NCBI GenBank assembly: GCA_016744275.1
Contig: JADGEP010000109.1
Location: 1-10,228 of the forward strand
Origin: Candidatus Krumholzibacteriia bacterium
GTDB taxonomy: Bacteria; Krumholzibacteriota; Krumholzibacteriia; LZORAL124-64-63
DNA length: 10,228 nucleotides
Reading direction: 5' to 3'
Shown here: piece after piece, positions 1 through 6,748 of the stretch
How positions within the stretch are numbered: position 1 is the stretch's first letter
Layout: the number at the start of each line of letters is the position of its first letter
The notes under the pieces: generated by a model
The model's database searches: none
What the model was told of the DNA's origin: nothing
Seen by the model: only the letters and a program-made list of their open reading frames with translations
Position numbers and translations under genes: made by a program

Positions 1-1495
1 GTATCACGGTGTCGAGATCGCCGGCGGCCACCGCCCGGGTGCCGCGGTGCAGGGCATGCACTCCGGTGACAATGCCCTCGCTGATGCGCACGCCAAAAAA
101 GACCGCGAAAATTTCAAAGATCAACCAGACCAGCGCCGCGATGGCGATCATCGCCACCACCAGCACATTGAGATTCGCTCCCTCGGACACAAATTCGGCG
201 CTCAAGTCCTGCCAGCCCACCCGCAATTGGAAAAAGAGCGTGGCGGTATCAACCTTGCCCTCGTTCACGTACAGCACTTCGCGAAAAGCACCGCCAAAGT
301 AGAGAAACTTGTGCCAAAAGCGGGCCTCCACGTTCGACGAATCGCGGTAGCTGACGCTCATCTTCTTGAAGTTTGCCAGCTCGGGAATGCTGCTGTCGCT
401 ACCGATCACGAAGTTGCCGTTGCTGGCATTGGTCGCCGTGGCCGTCAGGTCCAAACCCGTTTTGAGGATGTGTGAGAGCTCACGCAACGGGCGGGGCCCC
501 ACCTGCCATGCTTGAACCCGCGGTGTATCAGTGTCGAGTGCCTGCCAATGCATGAGCCACACGCGACCATCAGCCATGAAATAGTCGGTCGAATCGGCGT
601 TCACCACAGCTGTGTGCTTGCCGCGCTTGACCCTTGCTTCGTCGGCAACCGCGCCGCGCATGCCCTGGCCCAGGGCAGCAATCCAGTCCGGCGCCGGCAA
701 TACCACCACCTCCGATTGGGCCGTCAATTCCCCATCCGGCCAAACAAAAGTGGTGTCAAACAGGGCGCCGCTCATGTCGGCCCCAGCCGCAGTCAAGGTG
801 CGCCAACTGTCGAGCGTATTGTTCAACCGCGCCGCCCGAGCTCCGCCCAACGTGGTATAGAGAACGACTCCACCCAGCACAACCATCAACATCAGTGGCA
901 AGACACCGATGAGAAAAGCACTGACGGCCAACTTGGGCCGCAGACGCAAAAAGTGCAGGCGCATATTGACGGCCAGATGGAAAAGAGACATTCCCCAGAA
1001 GCCGAATAAGGACCACACTGACCAGACACCCAGATTGCGGAAGACTTGCAATGTCGCCGATTCCGTCGGCACGCTCCACAAGCGTTGGGTCATCACCAGG
1101 GGCAGCAATATCACCAGCCCCAAACCAAAAGCGAGCGCCCGCCGCCGGTCAGAGATGTGCCTCCAGGTTCGGTAACGACGGAAGACCAGCATCAGGGCCG
1201 AAAACGCGATGGCCCCACCCATGCCTCCGTTGCCGGCAAACAGAACCAAGGCCAACGCACCAGCCACCACCACCAGCCAGAACCAACGCCCCCAGGTGTC
1301 CAACAACAGGAAGCGCACCGCCAAACCCCAGGCCACCGCCGCGAGCAGGCCTGTGACCACGTGGGTGGCGGCCGCCGGCAAACCGCCGGAACCCAAATGC
1401 AGATAGAGAGCCAAGGCCGCCAGGATCATCCCGGCCAGACTGAGCATCAGACATCGCCAGGCGGTCCCGGCCAAGGGTGATTGCAGTTCCTTCAA
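1..1495 (-). CDS. Multi-pass membrane sensor protein with HAMP linker (partial, C-terminus beyond left edge)
   Basis: The minus-strand frame is open from a TTG at 1495 to the window edge (498 codons, no stop), so the gene is incomplete. Hydrophobic segments lie near residues 14-34, 43-65, 71-88, 92-105, 119-136 and 189-215. A mostly soluble, presumably extracytoplasmic region follows (about 216-438), then another membrane segment (about 440-466). The last 30 residues resemble the start of a HAMP linker: VRISEGIV, then L-x-R-G-T-R-x-V-A-A-G-D-L-D. Such proteins pass a signal across the membrane to an output domain, but that domain is off the window. A histidine kinase (NtrY-like) or a SpoIIE/PP2C phosphatase are both possible. 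The TTG overlaps the stop of the hydrolase gene upstream (TTGA), and AGGAG lies 11 bases before it, suggesting translational coupling. An ATG at 1447 is an alternative start without a clear ribosome site. Confidence 0.8.
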   Translation of the reverse strand, partial: MKELQSPLAGTAWRCLMLSLAGMILAALALYLHLGSGGLPAAATHVVTGLLAAVAWGLAVRFLLLDTWGRWFWLVVVAGALALVLFAGNGGMGGAIAFSALMLVFRRYRTWRHISDRRRALAFGLGLVILLPLVMTQRLWSVPTESATLQVFRNLGVWSVWSLFGFWGMSLFHLAVNMRLHFLRLRPKLAVSAFLIGVLPLMLMVVLGGVVLYTTLGGARAARLNNTLDSWRTLTAAGADMSGALFDTTFVWPDGELTAQSEVVVLPAPDWIAALGQGMRGAVADEARVKRGKHTAVVNADSTDYFMADGRVWLMHWQALDTDTPRVQAWQVGPRPLRELSHILKTGLDLTATATNASNGNFVIGSDSSIPELANFKKMSVSYRDSSNVEARFWHKFLYFGGAFREVLYVNEGKVDTATLFFQLRVGWQDLSAEFVSEGANLNVLVVAMIAIAALVWLIFEIFAVFFGVRISEGIVTGVHALHRGTRAVAAGDLDTVI

Positions 1496-2178
1496 CGGAT
1501 ATTGTGCTCCTGTTTGTAGGCGGCCCAATTCTCTTTCAGGTGGCAGAATTTTTCGAAACTGCCCGCTGTCAGAAATGGGTTGTTTGCTTTTTCATAGCCG
1601 ATGGTCGAGTGGGGCATGGTGCCGTCGCCCCCAAAGTAGTCGTGTCCGGGCAGAACCATGGTCTCGGCCGGCAACCGCAGCAGTCGCTGCAGCGAATCGT
1701 ATTGCTGACGGGCCGAAGAGCCCTTGAAATAGTCGCCGGTCCCGCCCACCTTGCCGCAGAAAAGAATGTCGCCGGTGACCAGGTACCCGTCCAGAAGATA
1801 ACACATGTGGCCGGGCGAGTGTCCCGGCGTGGCCAACATCCGCAACTCGCAAGGCCCCAGACGGGCGGTGCCATTGTCCTGGGCCGCCTGAGCGCCCGGC
1901 ACTTCGTCGGCACTGCCGGCGTGCACTTCAGCCCCCGTCAAGGACGTCAACTCCGCCAGACCCGCGATGTGATCGGCATGTCCATGCGTGACCAGGATGT
2001 GGGTGATCGTCAGGCCGGCGGTTGTCGCCAGGCGATGCAATTCCGCCGGTTCATATCCCGGATCAACCGCCGCGACTTCCCCGGATTGGGCATCACCCAA
2101 CAGGTAGCAAAAATTGCGGTCGCCTCCCAGGTGAATCTGGTGGCAGACAATACCGGCGCTCGAAAGATCGTTCGTCAC
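1492..2178 (-). CDS. Metallo-beta-lactamase-fold hydrolase, glyoxalase II / persulfide dioxygenase-like
   Basis: This 228-residue protein carries the full metal-binding set of the glyoxalase II branch of the metallo-beta-lactamase fold: THGHADH at 64-70 (H65, H67, D69, H70), TPGH with H120, TGD with D137, and LPGH with H179. The C-terminal NNPFL and the lysine- and tryptophan-bearing tail (about 199-223) resemble hydroxyacylglutathione hydrolases and their relatives. Family members hydrolyse thioesters such as S-lactoylglutathione or oxidise persulfides, in the cytoplasm. The substrate cannot be told from sequence alone. There is no signal peptide. The start is GTG, supported by GGAGGT six bases upstream. 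Its stop overlaps the start of the membrane sensor gene, so the two probably form one transcript. It is divergent from the DUF4254 gene. Confidence 0.9.
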   Translation of the reverse strand: MTNDLSSAGIVCHQIHLGGDRNFCYLLGDAQSGEVAAVDPGYEPAELHRLATTAGLTITHILVTHGHADHIAGLAELTSLTGAEVHAGSADEVPGAQAAQDNGTARLGPCELRMLATPGHSPGHMCYLLDGYLVTGDILFCGKVGGTGDYFKGSSARQQYDSLQRLLRLPAETMVLPGHDYFGGDGTMPHSTIGYEKANNPFLTAGSFEKFCHLKENWAAYKQEHNIR

Positions 2179-2184
2179 TCTGTG

Positions 2185-2190
2185 ACCTCC
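2185..2190 (-). promoter_or_regulatory. Ribosome binding site fixing the GTG start of the hydrolase
   Basis: GGAGGT on the minus strand, six bases before the GTG at 2178. This near-perfect Shine-Dalgarno sequence supports GTG as the start codon. Confidence 0.8.
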
Positions 2191-2316
2191 GTAGTCTGAA
2201 TAGGCCAGGATGATACCGGGTCAAAGGAACGCCGCCAAGTCCCGCCTTGCCCCGATGCGACAGGCGCCTTACCCTGAGGGCTCACAAATTCACTCTTTTC
2301 GGGAGATCGTGCCGGC

Positions 2317-2979
2317 ATGACCAACCCTGCGAACAACCATCCCTTGATCCCTTCGTCCTTTGCCGCCGTGGACACCATCGTGCACCAGGTGATCGCGACC
2401 TGGCACCGGCTCGAAGCTGGTGTGGACGATTGGGATTCCTGCCTGGCGACCATTGCTCTGGATGAAGCCGAGGGTTGGGCCCGCACCACCGAGAAGCTTC
2501 AATTGATCAACACGTTTCAGTGGCACGAAGAAGACAAGAGTCGCGAGCACGGCGCTGGTGACAACGTCCTGGGCGCCATCAAACGCTCCATCGACGCCTC
2601 AAATCGCCGCCGGGTGCAAACCGTGGACCGCCTGGATGACCTGATATACACCGGATTGAAGGAATCTGGCAGCCTGAATGACGGTGCGACGCTCAATAGC
2701 GAATCGCCCGCCAGCATCATTGATCGCCTGTCCGTCCTGGCGCTCAAGGCCTACCACGTGAACGAGGCCCACGAGGCTTTGACCTCCGGCAGCCAGGACG
2801 CCCTGGCCATGCAAGGCCGCCTGGACACGCTCACAGAGCAATATGCCGATTTGGGCGCCTGCCTGGACCGCTTGTTGGCCGGCATCCGGGCCGGCGATGT
2901 GGGCCTGAAACTGTACCGTCAGGTCAAAATCTACAAAGACCCCGAAACAGGGCAAATGCGGGCCGATCTCGACGACTAA
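2317..2979 (+). CDS. DUF4254 family protein
   Basis: This is a 220-residue, mostly helical cytoplasmic protein with no signal peptide or membrane segment. Two stretches match what I recall of DUF4254: QWHEEDKSR at 68-76, followed by a basic IKRSIDASNRRR helix (88-99), and ESPASIIDRLSVLALKAYH at 129-147. The length is close to that usual for the family. DUF4254 proteins occur in Bacteroidota and related phyla, often beside glycosyltransferase or LPS genes, but their biochemical role is not established, and no such neighbour is visible here. The ATG is preceded by GGGAG at 2301-2305, about 11 bases away. The gene ends with TAA followed directly by eight T residues, without an obvious stem before them. 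It is divergent from the hydrolase gene, with 138 bases between the starts. Confidence 0.8.
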   Translation: MTNPANNHPLIPSSFAAVDTIVHQVIATWHRLEAGVDDWDSCLATIALDEAEGWARTTEKLQLINTFQWHEEDKSREHGAGDNVLGAIKRSIDASNRRRVQTVDRLDDLIYTGLKESGSLNDGATLNSESPASIIDRLSVLALKAYHVNEAHEALTSGSQDALAMQGRLDTLTEQYADLGACLDRLLAGIRAGDVGLKLYRQVKIYKDPETGQMRADLDD

Positions 2980-3093
2980 TTTTTTTTCGCCATCCCCTCA
3001 GGTTCTGTGGCAGGCAGCCTCTTGCGCTCTCAGCAAAATATCTTAAGCTTTTATTGTAGACCTGAATTGTCCTATATCGCCGCAGTGCATTCC

Positions 3094-3099
3094 GGAGGA
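3094..3099 (+). promoter_or_regulatory. Ribosome binding site of the redoxin selenoprotein gene
   Basis: GGAGGA lies six bases before the ATG at 3106. It fixes the start at the signal peptide rather than at upstream in-frame codons from 3007. Confidence 0.8.
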
Positions 3100-3105
3100 A
3101 CGATC

Positions 3106-3948
3106 ATGCGACTTGTCCCCAATCGGTTGACAATAGCCCTTAGCCTATGCTTGGCCCTGTTGGCCGGCCCTGTCATGGCAGCCAGCGGCGACGTGGGCAC
3201 ACCCGCGCCAGACTACGACTTGCAGATATTCCAGCTCGGCGGCGGCGGCGGCAATTTTGTGCTCAGCCAGCAGACTGGAAAAGTTGTCGTCATGTTTGTC
3301 GTGGGATATGGCTGATTCACTTGCACTCAATTGGCCCCCTGGATGGAGGCCCTCGTTAACACCTACCCTTCAGATCAAATTCAAGCCCTCGCCATCGACA
3401 CCTGGGATGGCGGTGAGAACCAGGTCAACGTTTTTCAAGCCAACGCCGGGACCCAGTTCCCGATCCTGATGTATGGCGGCCAGGCAGGAATCCTCTCGGA
3501 TTACAATTGCAACTACGACTATTTCTTCATCATTGGTGGGGACGGCATCATCAAATGGCGCGGCAAGTGGAACGAAGCGGACATGACCACCGCTATCGAT
3601 GCCGCCATTGCCGAGTTGAGCCTGGCTCCGGTGGAAGATGTCCCGGCCAGTGGCCATCGCCTGTTGGCCAACTATCCCAACCCCTTCAACCCGATGACCC
3701 GCATTCCCTACGATCTGGCGCTTGATGGCGCGCAGGCGGGCAAGGTCGAGGTGCGCCTGGAAATTTTGGATGTCCGTGGGCGCCTGGTCAAAACCCTGGT
3801 TCAGGGTCGACAGGCGACAGGCCAACGCTATGAAGTCATGTGGGATGGCAACAATGAAGCCGGGCAGTTGATGTCCAGCGGAACCTATATGTCACGCCTG
3901 CGGATCGACGGCATCCCGCAGACGCGATTCCTGACGCTTATCAAATGA
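3106..3948 (+). CDS. Exported redoxin-like selenoprotein (UxxC) with FlgD-like C-terminal sorting domain; in-frame UGA at 3313-3315
   Basis: Read through one in-frame UGA, this is a 280-residue protein. Residues 1-25 form a signal peptide (likely cut after VMA). A thioredoxin/peroxiredoxin-like domain spans about 26-172: GTPAPDYDL at 31-39, VVVMFVVGYG leading into U70-F71-T72-C73, then TQLAPWMEAL, a cis-proline-type FPI at 118-120, and FIIGGDGIIKWRG at 141-153. The C-terminus (about 187-280) is a FlgD-like sorting domain with NYPNPFNP, DVRGRLV and a final LTLIK. The UGA sits where the first redox cysteine, or the threonine of a peroxiredoxin TxxC, would be, so selenocysteine is the best reading. 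The frame is otherwise uninterrupted, and a TTG at 3331 lacks a ribosome site. Without Sec insertion a 69-residue fragment lacking active site and sorting domain would result. The likely role is thiol/selenol oxidoreductase or peroxidase outside the cytoplasm. A nonsense mutation is the alternative, less likely in view of the second case in this window. Confidence 0.87.
3313..3315 (+). other. Predicted selenocysteine codon (UGA), residue 70 of the redoxin
   Basis: This in-frame TGA forms U-F-T-C with the cysteine codon three codons later. Sequence on both sides belongs to one redoxin domain in the same frame, which argues against a frameshift or a gene end. Confidence 0.82.
3333..3351 (+). 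promoter_or_regulatory. Candidate bacterial SECIS hairpin of the redoxin gene
   Basis: GGCC, a C:A mismatch and CC pair with GG and GGCC around a five-base loop UGGAU. The loop begins 24 bases after the UGA and has G in its second position. Both agree with the general bacterial SECIS pattern as I recall it (loop roughly 16-37 bases downstream, a G near the loop start). The stem is short, so this is a candidate found by eye, not a computed fold. Confidence 0.55.
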
Positions 3949-3989
3949 GACTCGTCATTTGAAGGTCGGTATACGCTTAGACTCTCGCC

Positions 3990-4021
3990 CAGGGCGACGG
4001 GAAACCGTCGCCCTGTTTTTT
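3990..4021 (+). terminator. Rho-independent terminator of the redoxin gene
   Basis: An 11-bp perfect GC-rich stem (3990-4000 with 4005-4015) closes a GAAA tetraloop and is followed by six T residues. It lies 41 bases past the stop of the redoxin gene and just before the end of the converging beta-helix gene. There is no T run on the other side, so it acts mainly on plus-strand transcription. It shows that the whole interrupted frame upstream is treated as one transcript. Confidence 0.93.
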
Positions 4022-4024
4022 CAC

Positions 4025-5524
4025 TTATTTCAAGAGGGTGAGCTTGAGGGTGTGCGAGTCGACCTCGCCCTTCACGACCACAAAATACATGCCCGAGCCC
4101 ACATTGCGGCCCGAGCCGTCCAGCCCCTGCCACGCCACCACATGCTCCCCGGCGGCCATTGAACCATCCCACAGTTCACGAATCAACTCGCCCCGCAAGC
4201 CATACACCGACACGCGCACAGCCTGTGCCTGGCTCAACTGAAAGCTGATATTGGTGCGTGGATTGAATGGGTTTGGACTGGCCGAAACATTTTCGATATC
4301 CGGGCGCACTGAAGGCACTTCCGGCGACAGGGTAGCGCCACATGTGCTCTTGAACGCCCCGGGCACCGCGCATCCAGCACGCGCATCCAGCAGCAACGAA
4401 CCTTCCTGCAGGCGCAATCCCTCGGCCACGAACGGATCGCGGGAACAGAACATGGGATCCTCGGCGTAGTTCTCTTCGATGTCCGTGATGGCACCCAGAG
4501 TAATCGTCCAATCACCTCGCGTATTGCCGTATAAATCGGTGCACCTGATTGAGGGGACACTGGCGCCGGTGACACCGATGCCGATGCCATCATTGAAGGC
4601 AAAAATCGAGTTGGAGATGAACGGTGAGGAATCGATGATGAGCATGCCTCCGCCCAGGATCGACGAGTAGTTGTCAGTCACCGTGACATGAGCCAGATTG
4701 ACCATGGAGTTGGCAAAGCAAGCCACCCCGCCGCCAAAACGGGCGCCATTGCCAGACATCACCACATCCGCGACGCCCACGATGGCATTTTTGTCGGCAA
4801 AAACGGCACCGCCGTAGCCGATATCCCCCAAAGCTGTATTTCCCACCATCAGTGACGCCGCGATCGCCGCAGAGCCTCCCATACGCACACTCACCGCGCC
4901 GCCCCATTGAGCGGAATTGTTTTCAAAAATACATTCGGTGATCATGGGCGAAGACCCAAAACTCGCTTCGATGGCCCCGCCGCCGCCACTGGGCGCCCGA
5001 TTGCCTCGAAATGTGCAGTGATCAATCGCCGGCGAAGAACCGGAGACCCGAATCGCGCCGCCATGGGCCTCGGCCGTATTGTCGACAAAGACGCAGTTTT
5101 CAACCCTCACCGAGCTGCGGCTGATGAAGACCGCCCCGCCACTCTGCTCGTAGCTGTTTTTTCCTACAGCCTGGGCATTGCGAAAAGTTAGGTTGGAGAG
5201 GGTCGTCGAGTCAGAAACGCTTTCGATCAGCAGGATGCGCCCCAGGCCACCGCCATCAAACACTGTTTCGCTGGCGGTGGCTCCGTCGCCGCGCAAAGTG
5301 ATGCCTACAGGCACCACGAGTCCGTACTCTGGGTAGATTCCCGGCGCCAGGATGATTTCATCACCCGTGCTCGCCGCCGCCAGCGCCGACTCAACCGTGG
5401 CGCGCTCCTGCGGCACACGAATCGTCGCCGCCGTCACCAGACTCGCCTGCACCATGATCAAAGCACCAAGCAGCCAACCTGCCAGCACTGCCGTTGCAAT
5501 ATTTGAACGCATGAAAAAACGCAT
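4025..5524 (-). CDS. Secreted right-handed beta-helix protein with FlgD-like C-terminal sorting domain
   Basis: This is a 499-residue exported protein. A signal peptide occupies about residues 1-33. A long parallel beta-helix follows (about 35-395), shown by repeated GGA/GGG turns near 129, 155, 182, 208, 238, 264 and 291, with recurring N-x-A, S-S-P and T-D-N type turns and hydrophobic strands. The first coil, PQERATVESALAAASTGDEI (38-57), is typical of pectate-lyase-like, right-handed beta-helix proteins, including polymorphic outer-membrane-type repeats. The C-terminus (about 414-499) has ASPNPFNPRTNISF, YGLRGELIREL and a closing LTLLK, the same sorting module as in the redoxin gene. It is probably displayed or released at the surface. 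The ligand or substrate is unknown and no catalytic residues are evident. The ATG at 5524 is chosen over an upstream in-frame codon at 5635 because it starts the signal peptide and has AGAGGA 12 bases before it. Confidence 0.88.
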   Translation of the reverse strand: MRFFMRSNIATAVLAGWLLGALIMVQASLVTAATIRVPQERATVESALAAASTGDEIILAPGIYPEYGLVVPVGITLRGDGATASETVFDGGGLGRILLIESVSDSTTLSNLTFRNAQAVGKNSYEQSGGAVFISRSSVRVENCVFVDNTAEAHGGAIRVSGSSPAIDHCTFRGNRAPSGGGGAIEASFGSSPMITECIFENNSAQWGGAVSVRMGGSAAIAASLMVGNTALGDIGYGGAVFADKNAIVGVADVVMSGNGARFGGGVACFANSMVNLAHVTVTDNYSSILGGGMLIIDSSPFISNSIFAFNDGIGIGVTGASVPSIRCTDLYGNTRGDWTITLGAITDIEENYAEDPMFCSRDPFVAEGLRLQEGSLLLDARAGCAVPGAFKSTCGATLSPEVPSVRPDIENVSASPNPFNPRTNISFQLSQAQAVRVSVYGLRGELIRELWDGSMAAGEHVVAWQGLDGSGRNVGSGMYFVVVKGEVDSHTLKLTLLK

Positions 5525-5833
5525 GAAGATTCGAGTTCCTCTCGGATCGGTGGGGACCGCTCTTGGGAATGGCTCCATCTCGTCAAGCCCCATGGCAACT
5601 TGTGGGCCCATCAGGGCCTTCCACAGAAGAATCAATCAAATTCCGACCAGGGGGATTTTGAACCTGATTTCGATAGGCAAAAACAAATTGTGCAAGGGAT
5701 ACAACGTATTTGTGGACTTAACTTTACAGACCTTTAGATATCGTCTTGCGGACCGTTTTATTTCGTAAAAACGGCACCCCGGGTTGGGAACCCCTTTGCC
5801 AGGTTGGCCTTGGCGGAAATGCTCAAGATGGCG

Positions 5834-5857
5834 AAAAAAAATGCCTGTTTTTTGGCA
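5834..5857 (-). terminator. Weak terminator-like element
   Basis: On the minus strand a four-bp stem TGCC/GGCA with an A-rich loop is followed by eight T residues. The stem is short, so it is uncertain. It would lie about 190 bases downstream of the YHS-like gene. Confidence 0.25.
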
Positions 5858-5995
5858 AACAGAACAATTCTTGTCTCATAACTATATTCAATTTCAATTG
5901 CCATCAGATTATTAGCATTTTAGGGGACACTTTGGCGAGATTTCCGGAGACAGTTTGACTTTTTGGCAAGGAATCGAGCGTCGACTCGATGGAGG

Positions 5996-6041
5996 GATTG
6001 ACCAGCACCAGCTGCAGTCCGCTGGTGCTGATCTGTCAATC
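5996..6041 (-). terminator. Long hairpin directly after the YHS-like selenoprotein gene
   Basis: GATTGAC (5996-6002) pairs with GTCAATC (6035-6041), and CAGCACCAGC (6003-6012) pairs with GCTGGTGCTG (6021-6030). This gives 17 base pairs with an eight-base loop and one four-base bulge. On the minus strand it begins one base past the TAG stop at 6043-6045. A second small palindrome follows at 5973-5990. There is no immediate T run, so it may be an atypical terminator or a 3' stabilising hairpin. Confidence 0.55.
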
Positions 6042-6042
6042 G

Positions 6043-6645
6043 CTACATGTTTCCAGCGTAAGGCACCACGGGAGTCGCATGAGCCGCCGGGTCGGCGTCA
6101 AATGTCTTGGCACTGCCTTTGTTTTCAAAATAGAACAAGCGCCCGTCGTGGCTGACAGAGGGCGACTTTGCCGATGGTTGAAAACGATTGTGACTCACAG
6201 GGTCAGTAACCTGCCCCGTGTAACGCCAGGGAGTCGCCTTGAACGATGCAACAGTCTTTTCACTCGACAGGTAATAAGCTTCGTAGTTCACAAAGATGCG
6301 GTGGGCTTCGTCGAGAACCCCCGCCTGTGCCGGATCCACCACGCACGAAACGCCAATACCCAAATCATTCAACCAAACCTCGGGACCTTTCACGAAGATC
6401 GCTGCACAAGGTCGTCAGCAGAATCCGATGGGTTCGCCATTGACGTACGAAGCCCCCATCCTCGGGTTCAAGGACACCTTACGCACTGGGCAACGGTCAT
6501 TGAGAGTCACTTTGCCATCGGCAAAAAAGCGCAGGTGGGGCAATGAGTCGGCTGGCGAAACAAATTCGGCGAAGGGCGCCGTTTCGGCACTCAGGGCAGG
6601 CAACGCAGAAAAACAGCAAACCATTACGAGCAGGAGCAGTTTCAT
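6043..6645 (-). CDS. Exported triple-YHS-like selenoprotein (FCUxxC); in-frame UGA at 6417-6415
   Basis: Read through one in-frame UGA, this is a 200-residue protein. Residues 1-20 are a signal peptide (MKLLLLVMV, cut near ALSA). Three YHS-like units follow. Unit 1 (about 50-93) has C52-P-V, YVNGEPIGF, C76-U77-R-P-C80 and KGPEVWL. Unit 2 (about 101-142) has CVVDP, YEAYYLSSEK and FKATPWRY. Unit 3 (about 147-190) has TDPV, DGRLFYFENKG and FDADP. YHS domains usually read Y-x-F-C-C-x-x-C, so the UGA falls on the second cysteine, and the frame is the same on both sides. Units 2 and 3 lack the cysteine cluster. YHS domains occur in metal-handling proteins such as copper and mercury systems, so selenol/thiolate metal binding or redox outside the cytoplasm is an inference. 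The ATG at 6645 is preferred to a TTG at 6678 because it opens the signal peptide; AAAGGA lies about 11 bases before it. A decayed gene is the alternative. Confidence 0.83.
6384..6413 (-). promoter_or_regulatory. Candidate bacterial SECIS hairpin of the YHS-like gene
   Basis: On the minus strand, GACCUU starting two bases after the UGA pairs perfectly with AAGGUC (6389-6384). Inside, CA and CGA pair with UG and UCG around a UCU loop, with small internal bulges. The loop starts 17 bases after the UGA, at the near edge of the range I recall for bacterial SECIS elements. The minimal loop lacks G unless the closing pairs open. The pairing was found by eye. Confidence 0.55.
6415..6417 (-). other. 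Predicted selenocysteine codon (UGA), residue 77 of the YHS-like protein
   Basis: TGA on the minus strand lies between a TGC (Cys76) and, two codons later, TGT (Cys80). The same frame continues with the rest of the YHS signature (AAIFVKGPEVWL), so the codon interrupts a domain rather than ending it. Confidence 0.8.
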
Positions 6646-6699
6646 CACAGGCTCGGTCCTTTCGTTAGAGTGGACCAATGCCTACAAATTTTGTCCGGT

Positions 6700-6729
6700 A
6701 TTGTTCCCAAGCCTAACCAGGAATTTCAA
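6700..6729 (-). promoter_or_regulatory. Possible promoter upstream of the YHS-like gene
   Basis: TTGAAA (6729-6724) and AACAAT (6705-6700) are separated by 18 bases in the 103-base gap before the YHS-like gene. The -35 is close to consensus but the -10 is weak, so the gene may instead be read from the upstream transcript. Confidence 0.28.
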
Positions 6730-6748
6730 ATCAGCATTGAATTGGGCC

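Larger units (their letters stand above)
5525..6042. other. Gene-free stretch with regulatory hairpins
   Basis: I see no convincing gene in these 518 bases. Short frames such as 5746-5958 have AT-rich, low-complexity translations, no family resemblance and no good ribosome site. The stretch is visibly richer in A and T than its surroundings. It should hold the promoter of the beta-helix gene and the 3' end of the YHS-like transcript. It contains a long hairpin (5996-6041), a smaller palindrome ATCGAG/CTCGAT (5973-5990), a short hairpin CCGTTTT/AAAACGG (5753-5774) and a weak minus-strand terminator-like element (5834-5857). Confidence 0.6.

Noticed and set aside
9..1480. Overlapping plus-strand frames at the left end
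   Set aside because: They are rich in P, R, Q and H, as expected of antisense frames in GC-rich coding DNA, and lie opposite the open sensor frame, which has membrane segments and a HAMP motif.
3238..3252. Short GGC triplet run in the redoxin gene
   Set aside because: It only encodes a five-glycine loop, is too short to count as a meaningful repeat, and slippage there would not explain the UGA.
3007..3948. Reading the redoxin region as two separate genes or a pseudogene
   Set aside because: Both halves are in the same frame and make one redoxin domain. The second half has no ribosome site before its TTG, and the break is a single UGA at the active-site position, mirrored in a second gene nearby.
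5525..5635. Upstream extension of the beta-helix protein
   Set aside because: It would bury the signal peptide 37 residues inside the protein; the ATG at 5524 has a ribosome site and starts the signal peptide.
6043..6678. Two small minus-strand proteins (6415-6678 and 6043-6393)
   Set aside because: They are in the same frame and together complete one YHS signature. The GTG at 6393 has no support as a start, and the TTG at 6678 lies upstream of the signal peptide.
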